Of a DNA stretch of 64,000 bases, positions 18,388 through 28,247 are shown in pieces. The DNA is taken from contig JAIESX010000001.1 in NCBI GenBank assembly GCA_019745555.1, forward strand, positions 248,001-312,000, written 5' to 3'. This stretch comes from Burkholderiaceae bacterium (lineage in GTDB: Bacteria; Pseudomonadota; Gammaproteobacteria; Burkholderiales; Burkholderiaceae_C). The first letter of the stretch is position 1. Every line of letters begins with the position of its first letter. Made by a program: the position numbers and the translations under genes. Under the pieces are notes generated by a model. That model saw only the letters and a program-made list of their open reading frames with translations. It did no database searches and was not told the origin of the DNA.

Positions 18388-18741
18388 CTAGTGCGCCTTG
18401 CTGCGTGCGGGCCGCGTGGCCCGCACGGCTGCGGCCAGCGCCAGCTGACCCCATTCGGTCATGGCCCGGACGTCGTCGTAGACCTCCGTCGGCGCCTCGT
18501 AGTACATGAGCTGCACGGTCCTGCCACGCGCCTGGTACTGGAAGCGTTGCAGGCCCGCGGCTTCGAAACGCGGCTGGCTCCGGACATCGGCCTTGAAGTA
18601 GAGCTGCTCGTCCGCGATGATGGCGATGAACAGGCCGTTGCAGTACAGGCCGTGGCCACCGAACATGGCCCGGGCCCTGATCTGGCCCAGCCCCGCCATC
18701 TGTCCGATGACGAAGTCCAGAAATTCGCTGCGCTGCGGCAT
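18388..18741 (-). CDS. TfoX N-terminal domain protein
   Basis: This 117-residue protein consists of a TfoX_N domain alone: RARAMFGGHGLYCNGLFIAIIADEQLYFKAD and FQYQARGRTVQLMYYEAP are the family hallmarks. Full-length TfoX/Sxy activates competence genes in gammaproteobacteria; solo TfoX_N proteins in betaproteobacteria have no clear role. The C-terminus is basic (RATRPARSKAH). It converges with the CoA-transferase gene, with 11 bp between stop codons. The ATG at 18741 fits the domain start. Confidence 0.85.
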   Translation of the reverse strand: MPQRSEFLDFVIGQMAGLGQIRARAMFGGHGLYCNGLFIAIIADEQLYFKADVRSQPRFEAAGLQRFQYQARGRTVQLMYYEAPTEVYDDVRAMTEWGQLALAAAVRATRPARSKAH

Positions 18742-18874
18742 GACCTGTGGCTCTCTGGGGCTACTCGGGGCTGGGGCTCTGGGCGGACTATAACGAGAGC
18801 GCGCCGCGCCACCTAGGTGACAGCCGGGGCTGGCGCCGCGTCGCACAATGCATTCGCACTACAAGGAGACAAGC

Positions 18875-19864
18875 ATGGGAATCTCGCGCCTCAACCGCCG
18901 CCAGCTCATCACGCGCAGCGCCGCACTCGCCGCTGTGCCTGCCCTGGTCAGCCCCTGGGCCCTGGCCCAGGACAAATACCCCAATCGCCCCATCACCCTG
19001 ATCGCCCCCTGGCCCACGGGCGGCAGCAGCGACGCGGTGATGCGCGCCTTCGGCGAGGCCGCGGGTCGCGCACTGGGCGGCACGGTGATCGTGGAGAACA
19101 AGCCGGGTGCCGGTGGCACCTTGGGTGCGGCGGCCATGGTGCAGGCCAAGCCCGACGGCTATCTGCTCACGCAGCTGCCGCTGGGCATCTACCGCATCCC
19201 GCACATGCAGAAAACCAGCTTCGACCCGGTCAAGGACATCACCCACATCGTCTGCCTCACGGGCTACACCTTCGGCCTGGCTGCCCGGCCTGATGCACCC
19301 TACAAGACGCTCAAGGAGATGGTGGCCTATGCCAAGGCCAATCCGGGCAAGGTCAACTACGGCCACACCGGCACGGGCACCACGCCGCACCTGGCCATCG
19401 AGGAGTTCGCGTCCAAGGCCGGCATCGTGCTGCAGGACATCCCCTACAAGGGCTCGGCCGAGATCCTGCAGGCCATCCTGGGCGGTCACATCCCGCTCAT
19501 GAGTGGCACCACCGAGTTCGCGCCCCATGTCGTGGCCGGCAAGCTCAACCTGCTGGCCACGCTGGGCAGCAAGCGCAACAAGGCCTTCCCCGATGTGCCC
19601 ACGGTCAAGGAAAGCGGCTGGGACACGGTCACCGAATCGCCCTTCGGCATCGGCGGCCCGAAGAACATGGACCCGGCCCTGGTCAAGGTCATCCACGACG
19701 CCTTCCGCCAGACGCTGGAAGACCAGCGCGTGCAGGACACGCTGGACAAGTTCTACATGCCCACGATCTACATGAGCACGGCCGAGTACACGGCCTATGC
19801 CGAACGTACCTTCGCGGCCGAGAAGGCCACGATCGAGCGTCTCAAGGCGGCGGGCAAGATCTGA
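18875..19864 (+). CDS. Bug/TctC family periplasmic tripartite-tricarboxylate receptor
   Basis: This 329-residue protein has a Tat-like signal (RRQLITRSAALAAVPALVSPWALA) and the Bug fold: PNRPITLIAPWPTGGSSD, VIVENKPGAGGTLGAAAM and NYGHTGTGTTPHLAIEEF form the ligand pocket. Bug proteins bind carboxylates or other small acids for TctAB transporters, but no tctA/tctB genes are in the window, so this is an orphan receptor of unknown ligand. AAGGAG at good spacing supports the ATG at 18875 over the one at 18848. Confidence 0.9.
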   Translation: MGISRLNRRQLITRSAALAAVPALVSPWALAQDKYPNRPITLIAPWPTGGSSDAVMRAFGEAAGRALGGTVIVENKPGAGGTLGAAAMVQAKPDGYLLTQLPLGIYRIPHMQKTSFDPVKDITHIVCLTGYTFGLAARPDAPYKTLKEMVAYAKANPGKVNYGHTGTGTTPHLAIEEFASKAGIVLQDIPYKGSAEILQAILGGHIPLMSGTTEFAPHVVAGKLNLLATLGSKRNKAFPDVPTVKESGWDTVTESPFGIGGPKNMDPALVKVIHDAFRQTLEDQRVQDTLDKFYMPTIYMSTAEYTAYAERTFAAEKATIERLKAAGKI

Positions 19865-19880
19865 ACGGACGCCGGCCCAT

Positions 19881-20777
19881 TCAGGCGGGCCGGCGGTTCA
19901 CCAGCACGATGCCCAGCGCCACCAGGGCCAGTGCGGCCAGCAGGCTGGGCGTGATGGGCTCGCCCAGCCAGAGTGCGCCGAAGAGCAGGGCGAACAAGGG
20001 CGTGAGGAAGGCGAAGGCCGAGATCTTGGTCGCCGGGTAGCGGCCGAGCATCCACATCCAGACCAGATAACTCGCGAAGGCACCCACCACGGTCTGCAGC
20101 AGCAGTGAAGTGAGGCCAAAGGCGCTGAACTGCAGCGTCCAGGTCTCGCCCAGCGCCAGCGAGAGCCCGGGCAGCACCGCGGCGCTGACCGCCACCTGGT
20201 AGAACAGCAGCTTCTCGGCCGGGCAGCGCACGAGGCTGCTGGCGCGGATGGTCACCGTGGTCAGGCCCCAGGCCAGGCCGGCCGTCAGGGCCAGCAGGTC
20301 ACCAAGCAGCTGCCCGTCGCTCCCCGGCGCCACGAAGCTTTCGCGCATGGCAAACACCAGTGCGAGGAAGGCCAGTCCCAGGCCCAGCCACTGCAGGGCC
20401 CGCAGGCGCTCGGCACGCACGAGCAGCGGCAGGAACAGCGCCACCCAGAACGGCGAGGTGTAGAGAAACACCGTGAGGCGGGAGGCCGTGGTGTATTGCA
20501 GACCGATGTAGAGGCAGGCGAACTCGGCGGCGAAGAGTGAGCCCGCCAGCAACCCGGGCCAGAGCGTGCCGTCGCGCGTGAACAGCGACACGCCGCGCCA
20601 GCGGCACCACAGCATCAGCAGCGCCGTGGCGCCGATGAAGCGCAGCGCGGCCTGGTAGATCGGCGGCAGCTCGGGCAGCGTGGCCTTGACCAGCACCTGC
20701 TGGAAGCCCCAGAACATGCAGCAGGCCAGCAGGATGCCGGCAGCCACACCATCGAGGTGGTCCTTGCGCTGGCTCAT
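19881..20777 (-). CDS. EamA/DMT family transporter
   Basis: This 298-residue inner-membrane protein has ten predicted helices in two EamA repeats (FWGFQQVLVKATLPELPP early in repeat one; AGLAWGLTTVTIRASSL opening repeat two; LTPLFALLFGALWLGEPIT near the end). Members export amino acids or other metabolites, or carry nucleotide-sugar-like substrates; this one's substrate is unknown. It starts seven bases after the stop of the flavin reductase gene on the same strand, so the two are probably one operon. Confidence 0.88.
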   Translation of the reverse strand: MSQRKDHLDGVAAGILLACCMFWGFQQVLVKATLPELPPIYQAALRFIGATALLMLWCRWRGVSLFTRDGTLWPGLLAGSLFAAEFACLYIGLQYTTASRLTVFLYTSPFWVALFLPLLVRAERLRALQWLGLGLAFLALVFAMRESFVAPGSDGQLLGDLLALTAGLAWGLTTVTIRASSLVRCPAEKLLFYQVAVSAAVLPGLSLALGETWTLQFSAFGLTSLLLQTVVGAFASYLVWMWMLGRYPATKISAFAFLTPLFALLFGALWLGEPITPSLLAALALVALGIVLVNRRPA

Positions 20778-20784
20778 CGCAGGA

Positions 20785-21303
20785 TCAGAGCGGATGTTCG
20801 GCGTAGAACTTGCCGCCGTGGAAGAGCAGGGGCGAGGCGTCGGGCCGGTGGGTGCAGCGCTCGACCTCGCCGACGAAGATCACGTGGTCGCCTTCTTCGT
20901 AGCGGCTGCGGTTGTAGCACTCGAAGGTGGCGGCTGCGCCGGCCAGCAGCGGGGCGCCGGCCACGCCCGGACTGTGGACCACGTCGGCCCAGCGGTCCAC
21001 GCCCTTGGCGGCGAAGCGCTGGGCCAGCGCCTGCTGGTCGGCGGCCAGCACATTGATGGCGTAGTGCGAGCCGGCGCTGAACACGGCCATGGAGCCGGCG
21101 GCACGCGCCAGACTCCAGAGCACCAACGGGGGGGACAGCGAGACCGAGTTGAAGGAGTTGGCCGTCAGGCCCACGAGCTTGCCGTTGGCGGCGCGGGCGG
21201 TGACGATGGTGACCCCGGTGGCAAACATGCCCAGGGCGGCGCGGAACTCGGTGGGGGTGAAGCTGGGCGCCTGGGCGCGCCGCTCCGTGGAGGCGACGGA
21301 CAT
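20785..21303 (-). CDS. Flavin reductase family protein (FMN-binding split barrel)
   Basis: This 172-residue protein has the flavin-reductase domain: FRAALGMFATGVTIVTARAANGKLVGLTANSFNSVSLSPPLVLWSL is the FMN-binding signature and FECYNRSRYEEGDHVIFVGEVERC the second half. Such proteins supply reduced flavin to two-component monooxygenases or act as stand-alone NAD(P)H:flavin oxidoreductases. No partner oxygenase is adjacent. An alternative ATG at 21327 would add eight residues; neither has a strong ribosome-binding site. The M14 peptidase gene is divergent upstream. Confidence 0.85.
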   Translation of the reverse strand: MSVASTERRAQAPSFTPTEFRAALGMFATGVTIVTARAANGKLVGLTANSFNSVSLSPPLVLWSLARAAGSMAVFSAGSHYAINVLAADQQALAQRFAAKGVDRWADVVHSPGVAGAPLLAGAAATFECYNRSRYEEGDHVIFVGEVERCTHRPDASPLLFHGGKFYAEHPL

Positions 21304-21382
21304 GGTGGCAATGTACCTGAAACGCATGGCCCTGACGGCGCCGGGCGCATGGCGGCCGTGCCTTGCGCAATAGAATGGTCCG

Positions 21383-22231
21383 ATGCGTTTCCGGAATAGC
21401 CTGGTGGCTGCCGTCGCGGCGTGGACGTTCACGCTGGACGCCGTCGCCCATGATCGCCCCTGTGGCGAGTTTTTCTCCCGTCTGCCCAATGTGAGCTGGG
21501 CCCTGTGCCAGAACGCCCAGTTGCAGGCCAGCGAGGGCCGCAGCGTGCGCGGCCGCATGATCTATGTGCGCGATGTGCAGCCCGTGGCGCCGCGCCTGCG
21601 TGTGCTGGTGATCGGCGGCATGCATGGCGACGAGCTGTCCTCGGCGGCGGTGGCCTTGCACTGGATCCGTCTGGCGCAGGCCGAGCCCGATCAGGTGCAC
21701 TGGCGCTTCATCCCGGCGCTCAACCCGGACGGCCTGTTCGACCTGCCCGCGCGGCGCGTGAACGCCAATGGCGTGGACCTCAACCGCAACTTCCCCACGC
21801 CCAACTGGGAGCGCGACGCCAGCTACTACTGGGAGGTGCGCACGCGCAAGGACCCGCGGCGCTTTCCCGGGCGCCAGCCGCTGAGCGAGCCCGAGACCCG
21901 CTACCTGCACGACGAGATGATGCGCTTTAGGCCCAATCTCATCGTCAGCATCCATGCACCCTACGGCATCCTCGATTTCGACGGGCCTACGACGCCACCG
22001 CGCCGCCTGGGTCGCCTCTACCTCGACCAGCTGGGTGTGTTTCCGGGCTCCCTGGGTAATTACGGGGGTGTGCACAAGGGCATGCCTGTGGTAACTATCG
22101 AGTTGCCGAGCGCGCGCCTCACACCACGCAATGTGGAGATCCAGCGCATGTGGACCGATCTGCGCGACTGGATGGGCGTGACGCTCGCTGGCGCGGACGC
22201 TGCTGGTCAGGAGCCGGCCGTGCGCCGCTGA
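21383..22231 (+). CDS. Secreted M14-type zinc carboxypeptidase (MpaA-like)
   Basis: This 282-residue protein has a signal peptide (LVAAVAAWTFTLDAVA) and an M14 fold: zinc ligands in GGMHGDE and in SIHAPYG, the NPDGLFDLPARRVNANGVDLNRNFPTPNW substrate segment, and the catalytic glutamate in TIELPSARL. The closest described type is murein peptide amidase MpaA, acting on peptidoglycan peptides, though MpaA itself lacks an export signal. TAGAAT ends six bases before the ATG and there is no Shine-Dalgarno, suggesting a leaderless transcript. An EAL-domain gene follows 23 bp later. Confidence 0.82.
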   Translation: MRFRNSLVAAVAAWTFTLDAVAHDRPCGEFFSRLPNVSWALCQNAQLQASEGRSVRGRMIYVRDVQPVAPRLRVLVIGGMHGDELSSAAVALHWIRLAQAEPDQVHWRFIPALNPDGLFDLPARRVNANGVDLNRNFPTPNWERDASYYWEVRTRKDPRRFPGRQPLSEPETRYLHDEMMRFRPNLIVSIHAPYGILDFDGPTTPPRRLGRLYLDQLGVFPGSLGNYGGVHKGMPVVTIELPSARLTPRNVEIQRMWTDLRDWMGVTLAGADAAGQEPAVRR

Positions 22232-22254
22232 AACGAGGAACAGGAGAGCACAGG

Positions 22255-23028
22255 ATGCTGGAACAGAGGAACTTTCGCAAGATCGGCTGCGCCGAATGCG
22301 TGGCTGGCGCCGGCCTGGGCTTCGACTTTGCCATGGCGTTCCAGCCCATCATCGACGCGACCACACACAAGGTCTACGCCCAGGAGGCACTGGCGCGAGG
22401 CCCCCGGGGCGAGCCGGCCGGCGAGGTGTTCCGCCATGTCAACGAAGACAACCGTTACGCCTTCGACCAGGCCTGCCGCGTCAAGGCCATCCAGCAGGCG
22501 GCGGAGCTCCGGGTCGATTCCTACATCAGCATCAACTTCATGCCCAACGCGGTGTACCGTCCCGAGCTGTGTATCCGCACCACCATCGAGGCGGCCGAGA
22601 CCTACCACTTCCCGATCCGCCAGATCATCTTCGAGTTCACGGAGAACGAGTACATCACCCACCTCGACCATGTGCGCGACATCGTGCGGCACTACAAGGA
22701 GCGGGGCTTCCTCACGGCGCTCGATGATTTCGGCGCGGGTTACGCCGGACTGAACCTGCTGGCCGAGATCCAGACCGACCTGGTCAAGCTGGATATGGCC
22801 CTGATCCGCGGCGTGGACCGGGATCCGCGCCGTCGCGCCATCGTGGGCGCGATGATGAGCTTGTGCCGCGAACTGGGCACACGGGTGATCGCCGAGGGTG
22901 TCGAGACGCGCGAGGAATACCTCGCGCTACGCGACCTCGGCGTGGAGCTGTTCCAGGGGTATTACTTTGCCCGGCCGGCATTTCGCGCGCTAGCCGGGCT
23001 GCCCGCAGCGGCCGTGTACGACCGCTGA
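22255..23028 (+). CDS. Stand-alone EAL c-di-GMP phosphodiesterase
   Basis: This 257-residue protein is a single EAL domain with motifs QEALARG (EAL at 44-46), INFMPNAVY, FEFTENE, DDFGAGYAGL, VKLDM, IAEGVET and QGYYFARP, so phosphodiesterase activity on c-di-GMP is expected. A short N-terminal extension holds two cysteines (C12 and C15, C-A-E-C), a possible redox or metal site. The ATG at 22255 has CAGGAGAGCACAGG upstream. It is 23 bp downstream of the M14 peptidase gene and probably cotranscribed. Confidence 0.9.
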   Translation: MLEQRNFRKIGCAECVAGAGLGFDFAMAFQPIIDATTHKVYAQEALARGPRGEPAGEVFRHVNEDNRYAFDQACRVKAIQQAAELRVDSYISINFMPNAVYRPELCIRTTIEAAETYHFPIRQIIFEFTENEYITHLDHVRDIVRHYKERGFLTALDDFGAGYAGLNLLAEIQTDLVKLDMALIRGVDRDPRRRAIVGAMMSLCRELGTRVIAEGVETREEYLALRDLGVELFQGYYFARPAFRALAGLPAAAVYDR

Positions 23029-23042
23029 GGCGGGTGCGCTGC

Positions 23043-23465
23043 TCAGCGCACCAGCAGCACGGGCACGCCGCAGTTGGCGATCACCTGGGTGGCGACCGAG
23101 CCCATCACGAGGTTGCCCAGCGAGCCGTGGCCGTGCGAGCCCATGACCAGCAGGTCGTACTTGCCGGATTCGGCAACCTTGGCGATGGTCTCGCCGGCGT
23201 GGCCAACCTTCCAGCTGCTCTTGGCCTCGATGCCATGACGGGCCAGGAACTTGGACACCGGGCCCAGCACCTTCTCGGACTCTTCAGAGTAATACTTGTC
23301 GACTACTTCCTTGCCCACAGCGGCGCGCGCGCGAGGGGGCAGGGTGGGTTGCACCGTCAGGATGGTGTAGCTGTTGTCGGCGCCGAACAGGCTTTCGTGC
23401 GTGGCCAGGTAGGCCAGCATCTTCTTGGTGTATTCGCTGCCGTCGACGGCCAGAAGAATCTTCAT
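23043..23465 (-). CDS. Universal stress protein (UspA family)
   Basis: This 140-residue protein has the single-domain Usp fold: MKILLAVDGSEYTKKML at the start and the ATP-binding loop MGSHGHGSLGNLVMGSVA (GxxG-N9-GS) near the end, indicating the ATP-binding subclass. AAGGA precedes the ATG at 23465. A palindrome matching the CRP/FNR-type pattern TTGA-N6-TCAA is centred about 66 bp upstream, suggesting control by oxygen or a related signal. Confidence 0.92.
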   Translation of the reverse strand: MKILLAVDGSEYTKKMLAYLATHESLFGADNSYTILTVQPTLPPRARAAVGKEVVDKYYSEESEKVLGPVSKFLARHGIEAKSSWKVGHAGETIAKVAESGKYDLLVMGSHGHGSLGNLVMGSVATQVIANCGVPVLLVR

Positions 23466-23524
23466 GGAGGGGTCCTTTCTTGTCTCGGTGACTCCGGAGT
23501 GTATCGGCGCGACTGCAGGATCGA

Positions 23525-23538
23525 TTGACCGCGGTCAA
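23525..23538. promoter_or_regulatory. FNR/CRP-type palindrome upstream of the usp gene
   Basis: TTGACCGCGGTCAA is a perfect 14-bp palindrome of the TTGA-N6-TCAA form recognised by FNR/ANR-class regulators. It is centred 66 bp upstream of the universal stress protein start codon and 19 bp beyond the stop codon nearest end of the next LysR gene's coding strand, so it can only serve the usp gene. Confidence 0.6.
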
Positions 23539-23550
23539 AAAGAAGGGGTA

Positions 23551-24504
23551 TTACTTATCCCGCTGTTGTGGCTGACGCGACAGCACCTCGCGCAGCCAGG
23601 CATGCGCGCCGCTGTGCTGCAGGCGGCGATGCCACAGCGCGTCCACGTGCACCGCCGGCACGGCGAAGGGCAGCTCGCGCAGAACCAGCTGGTCGGCGAT
23701 GCCGGTGACGCTGACGAAATGACGCGGCAGCACCGTGAGCAGGTCCGAGCCGGCCACCACCCGGCCCGCCGTGAAGAACTGGTTGACCGTGAGGACGATG
23801 TGGCGTTGCCGGCCCAGGCCGGCCAGGGCCTCGTCAATGAAGCCATAGGGCCGGCCCGAGAAGCTCACCAGCAGGTGGCGGGCGGCGCAGTAGCGATCCA
23901 GCGTGAGCTCTTCCCTTGCCAGCGGATGGTCCCGGCGCATCACGCAGACATATTGGGTCAGGTAGAGGCGCTGGTGCTCGAAGGGCACGGTCTCGCCCGC
24001 CTGGGCCTGGGCGGTCAGGCCGGCAAGGACAGCGGGAAAGTAACCCACCGCCAGGTCGGCTGCTTCCTCGTCCAGCAGACGGCGCGGGTCGCGCGTGGTC
24101 AGCGGCACGACGCGGATGGTCACGCCCGGCGCTTCGCGGTCCAGAGCCTGGACCAGGCCGGGGATGAGCTCGGCGGCCGTGGCGTCGGCCATGGCCAGCA
24201 CGAAGGTGGTGTTGGCCTCGGCGGGGACGAAACTGCCGGGCGCCAGGGTCTCCTGCAGCTGGCGCAGGGCCTGCTGCACCGTGGGCCACAGGGCCAGGGC
24301 GCGCGGGGTCGGCTCAAGGCCCTGGCCGCTGCGCCGCAGCAGCTCGTCATCCAGAGCCTCGCGCAGGCGCCGCAGCGCATTGCTGACGGCAGGCTGTGTG
24401 AGTGCCAGCTTGCGCGCGGCCTTCGTCAGGCTGCGTTCGGTCATGACCTCGTTGAAGACCCGCAGCAGGTTGAGATCGAGGGTACGAAAGTTCAGTCCGG
24501 CCAT
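23551..24504 (-). CDS. LysR family transcriptional regulator
   Basis: This 317-residue LysR-type protein has LNFRTLDLNLLRVFNEVMTERSLTKAARKLALTQPAVSNALRRLRE at the N-terminus, the NodD/NahR/LeuO-like subgroup in which the helix-turn-helix follows DLNLL. The effector domain has VLAMADATAAELIPGLVQAL. It is divergent from a small membrane protein gene across an AT-rich 117 bp region, which is the likely control target. The ATG at 24504 matches the conserved start; an upstream ATG at 24543 would lie in the promoter region. Confidence 0.88.
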   Translation of the reverse strand: MAGLNFRTLDLNLLRVFNEVMTERSLTKAARKLALTQPAVSNALRRLREALDDELLRRSGQGLEPTPRALALWPTVQQALRQLQETLAPGSFVPAEANTTFVLAMADATAAELIPGLVQALDREAPGVTIRVVPLTTRDPRRLLDEEAADLAVGYFPAVLAGLTAQAQAGETVPFEHQRLYLTQYVCVMRRDHPLAREELTLDRYCAARHLLVSFSGRPYGFIDEALAGLGRQRHIVLTVNQFFTAGRVVAGSDLLTVLPRHFVSVTGIADQLVLRELPFAVPAVHVDALWHRRLQHSGAHAWLREVLSRQPQQRDK

Positions 24505-24553
24505 GGCGCCCAATATATCACCAGCATGAATATTTAATATCAAAAATATAAAG

Positions 24554-24582
24554 TTGAATCACACTAGTGAAAACCCTAGCAT
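24554..24582 (+). promoter_or_regulatory. Candidate sigma-70 promoter for the 180-residue membrane protein
   Basis: TTGAAT and TAGCAT are spaced by 17 bp in a markedly AT-rich stretch, ending 39 bp before the ATG at 24622. This is a plausible housekeeping promoter; the neighbouring AT-rich repeats GAATATTTAATATC could bind the divergent LysR regulator. Confidence 0.45.
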
Positions 24583-24621
24583 TCATCCCATCGCAGCAAA
24601 TCATTTCTTCTGGAGGTTCCC

Positions 24622-25164
24622 ATGAGCAACAGTTTCGTTCACCTTAAGTATTCGACCAGCCACCCCGGTGTGGAGCGCTTCGAGCGTGTGGTCAACGCCG
24701 CTGACGGCCTGCGCAAGGGTTGGACCGCAACCCGCGGTCTGGCGGGCGTGCTGCTGGCTGCCATGGTGGCCACGCTGGTGGTGCTGGCCGACCAGCTGAT
24801 GGACACTTGGGCCGACGGTCATCTGATGGCTGCTTGGCTGTTGATGTGGGTCATCGGGTTCAGCGCCCTGGCCCTGCTGGCCCCGACGGCCCGCAGCTTG
24901 GCCGCCCGTGTGATGACCGGTCTGGATGGCTGGTCCCAGAATGTGGCCCGCCGCCGTGCCGACGAGCGTCTCTGGGATCTGGCGCGCAAGGACTCCCGCG
25001 TGATGGCGGACATCCAGGCCGCTGCCAGCCGTAGCGAAGACGGCAACAGTGGTGGCACCGGCGGCGACGCCGGCCCGAGCGAGCCCGTCACCGTGACCCG
25101 CACGCTGCGCCCCGAGATTGCCGCCCGTCTGAAGCGCCTGAGCCGTCGCATCTGGAACGAATAA
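24622..25164 (+). CDS. Conserved-looking membrane protein of unknown function
   Basis: Not recognised. This 180-residue protein has a polar N-terminus (about 38 residues), two membrane helices near residues 40-58 and 70-90 (LAGVLLAAMVATLVVLADQL and AAWLLMWVIGFSALALLAP), then a basic cytoplasmic-looking region (VARRRADERLWDLARKDSRV), a Gly/Ser-rich linker (residues about 135-148) and a basic end (RLKRLSRRIWNE). GGAGG at good spacing precedes the ATG, and a strong terminator follows, so it is a well-expressed single-gene unit, divergent from a LysR gene. Confidence 0.78.
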   Translation: MSNSFVHLKYSTSHPGVERFERVVNAADGLRKGWTATRGLAGVLLAAMVATLVVLADQLMDTWADGHLMAAWLLMWVIGFSALALLAPTARSLAARVMTGLDGWSQNVARRRADERLWDLARKDSRVMADIQAAASRSEDGNSGGTGGDAGPSEPVTVTRTLRPEIAARLKRLSRRIWNE

Positions 25165-25186
25165 GCGTCACTGCTGCGTTCATGCC

Positions 25187-25217
25187 AAAAGCCACCGCAT
25201 GCGGTGGCTTTTTCTTT
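25187..25217 (+). terminator. Rho-independent terminator
   Basis: A 12-bp stem (AAAAGCCACCGC / GCGGTGGCTTTT) with a tiny loop is followed by TTTTTCTTT, 22 bp after the stop of the 180-residue membrane protein gene. Because of the A/T flanks it could also work in the opposite direction, but no minus-strand gene ends here. Confidence 0.9.
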
Positions 25218-25370
25218 GCACGAAGTTTCCGGAACCTGCGAGTCTGCAGGACAATAGGCCTATGTGCAGTGGCGCGGCACCAGGGCGGCTGTCCATGACA
25301 GTTGCGGCCGCAAGCGATACAGAGTTTTTACAGAGTGCCTTCACCCTTCAATCGAACCCTGTTCACACAG

Positions 25371-25997
25371 ATGCCGCCGAGCATCGTGATCACCGAGCCC
25401 GTCCCCCGCTGGAAGGTTTGGGCCCAGTTTCTGTTCAAGTTCCTGTTCTTGCTGCTGCTGTGCGCCGCCAGCTTCTATGCCGGCATGCGCTACCAGCAGC
25501 TGCGCCCGGCAGACCTGCTTTCGGCGACCCCGTCCCCGGCCGAACCGGTACCTGCGCTACCGCCGACGCAAGCAGAGGTGCCGCCCGTCGCCGCTCCGGC
25601 CGAGGATCTGCTGGCACCGCGGTCGGTCGACGGCCTGCGCGTGCAGTCGTTCAAGGTTGTGCGTGACGGCAGCGCGGCCGGCCAGCTGCTCTATGAGTTC
25701 GAACTGGCCAACAGCGGCCGGCTGTTCGAGGGGCGCTATGAGTTCCTGTTCTTCGGCCTGCAGGACGGGCGTCCGCAACAGTGGGTGTTTCCCCCCGAAG
25801 GTGAACCCAACGGCGGGCGTTTCCGCATGCGCGTGGCCAGCTATGTGAAGACCAGCGGCAGGATCCAGCTGCCCCCGGGCCTGCAGCCCCAGGCGGTCGT
25901 CGTCCAACTACAAGAGCCAAACGGCCTGCGCGCGAGCCGGGGGCTGACCTTTGCTGAGTCGGCGCCAGCACCGGTGGCGCCTCACAACGGACAGTAG
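25371..25997 (+). CDS. Single-pass membrane protein with periplasmic beta domain, unknown
   Basis: Not recognised. From the ATG at 25371 it is 208 residues: a short cytoplasmic part, one helix (FLFKFLFLLLLCAASFYAG), a Pro/Ala-rich linker of about 40 residues, then a domain of about 120 residues with alternating hydrophobic residues (VQSFKVVRDGSAAGQLLYEFELANSG, YEFLFFGLQDG) that looks all-beta. Upstream in-frame GTG (25335) or TTG (25302) starts are possible and no start has a clear Shine-Dalgarno. The LLYEFELAN pattern resembles DUF-type proteins near membrane stress genes, but I cannot name a family. Confidence 0.65.
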   Translation: MPPSIVITEPVPRWKVWAQFLFKFLFLLLLCAASFYAGMRYQQLRPADLLSATPSPAEPVPALPPTQAEVPPVAAPAEDLLAPRSVDGLRVQSFKVVRDGSAAGQLLYEFELANSGRLFEGRYEFLFFGLQDGRPQQWVFPPEGEPNGGRFRMRVASYVKTSGRIQLPPGLQPQAVVVQLQEPNGLRASRGLTFAESAPAPVAPHNGQ

Positions 25998-26013
25998 CCG
26001 GATCCACAAGTAC

Positions 26014-26049
26014 AAAGCACAAGGGGGACACATGTCCCCCTTGTGCTTT
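26014..26049. terminator. Long hairpin between convergent genes
   Basis: A 17-bp perfect inverted repeat (AAAGCACAAGGGGGACA and its complement) separated by two bases lies between the stops of the beta-domain protein gene (+) and pckG (-). It lacks a long T tract on either strand, but its position and strength suggest a bidirectional terminator or mRNA-end stabiliser. Confidence 0.65.
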
Positions 26050-26062
26050 CAGGGCGTCCCGC

Positions 26063-27940
<1,878 letters not shown>

Positions 27941-27997
27941 CGGGGGCTCCTGTCATTCATGACTCTGGGGCGGCGCGGCCTGCCGCCGGTGCGGGCC

Positions 27998-28036
27998 ATT
28001 GTAGGGATTCGCCCCCGTGTTACAGCCGGGTTACAG
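27998..28036 (-). promoter_or_regulatory. Candidate pckG promoter with PhoB-like direct repeats
   Basis: Reading the minus strand, CTGTAAC-CCGG-CTGTAAC (28036 to 28019) is a direct repeat with 11-bp period, followed 15 bp later by TACAAT (28003 to 27998), about 57 bp before the pckG start. The geometry is that of OmpR/PhoB-class response-regulator sites placed over a weak -35. The rest of the 27,941-28,247 gap shows no further gene or strong structure. Confidence 0.45.
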
Positions 28037-28247
28037 GCAAACTCTATGCAAAACATGCATGAGGTCATGCGACGCCTGACCGCGCCCTGGTCGGGGTGCT
28101 GCAAGGAGAAAAAGCGCAGACGAGCACACGCAAGCCGCTTGAGCCGGCGCGGTCTCTGAGTGACGCGGAGAGAGGGAGGACGGGATCCCGAGGCTGGGAT
28201 CCGGAGACGCCGGCGCTGGCCTGCAGGTGGCGGGCGCCGGGCGGCGA

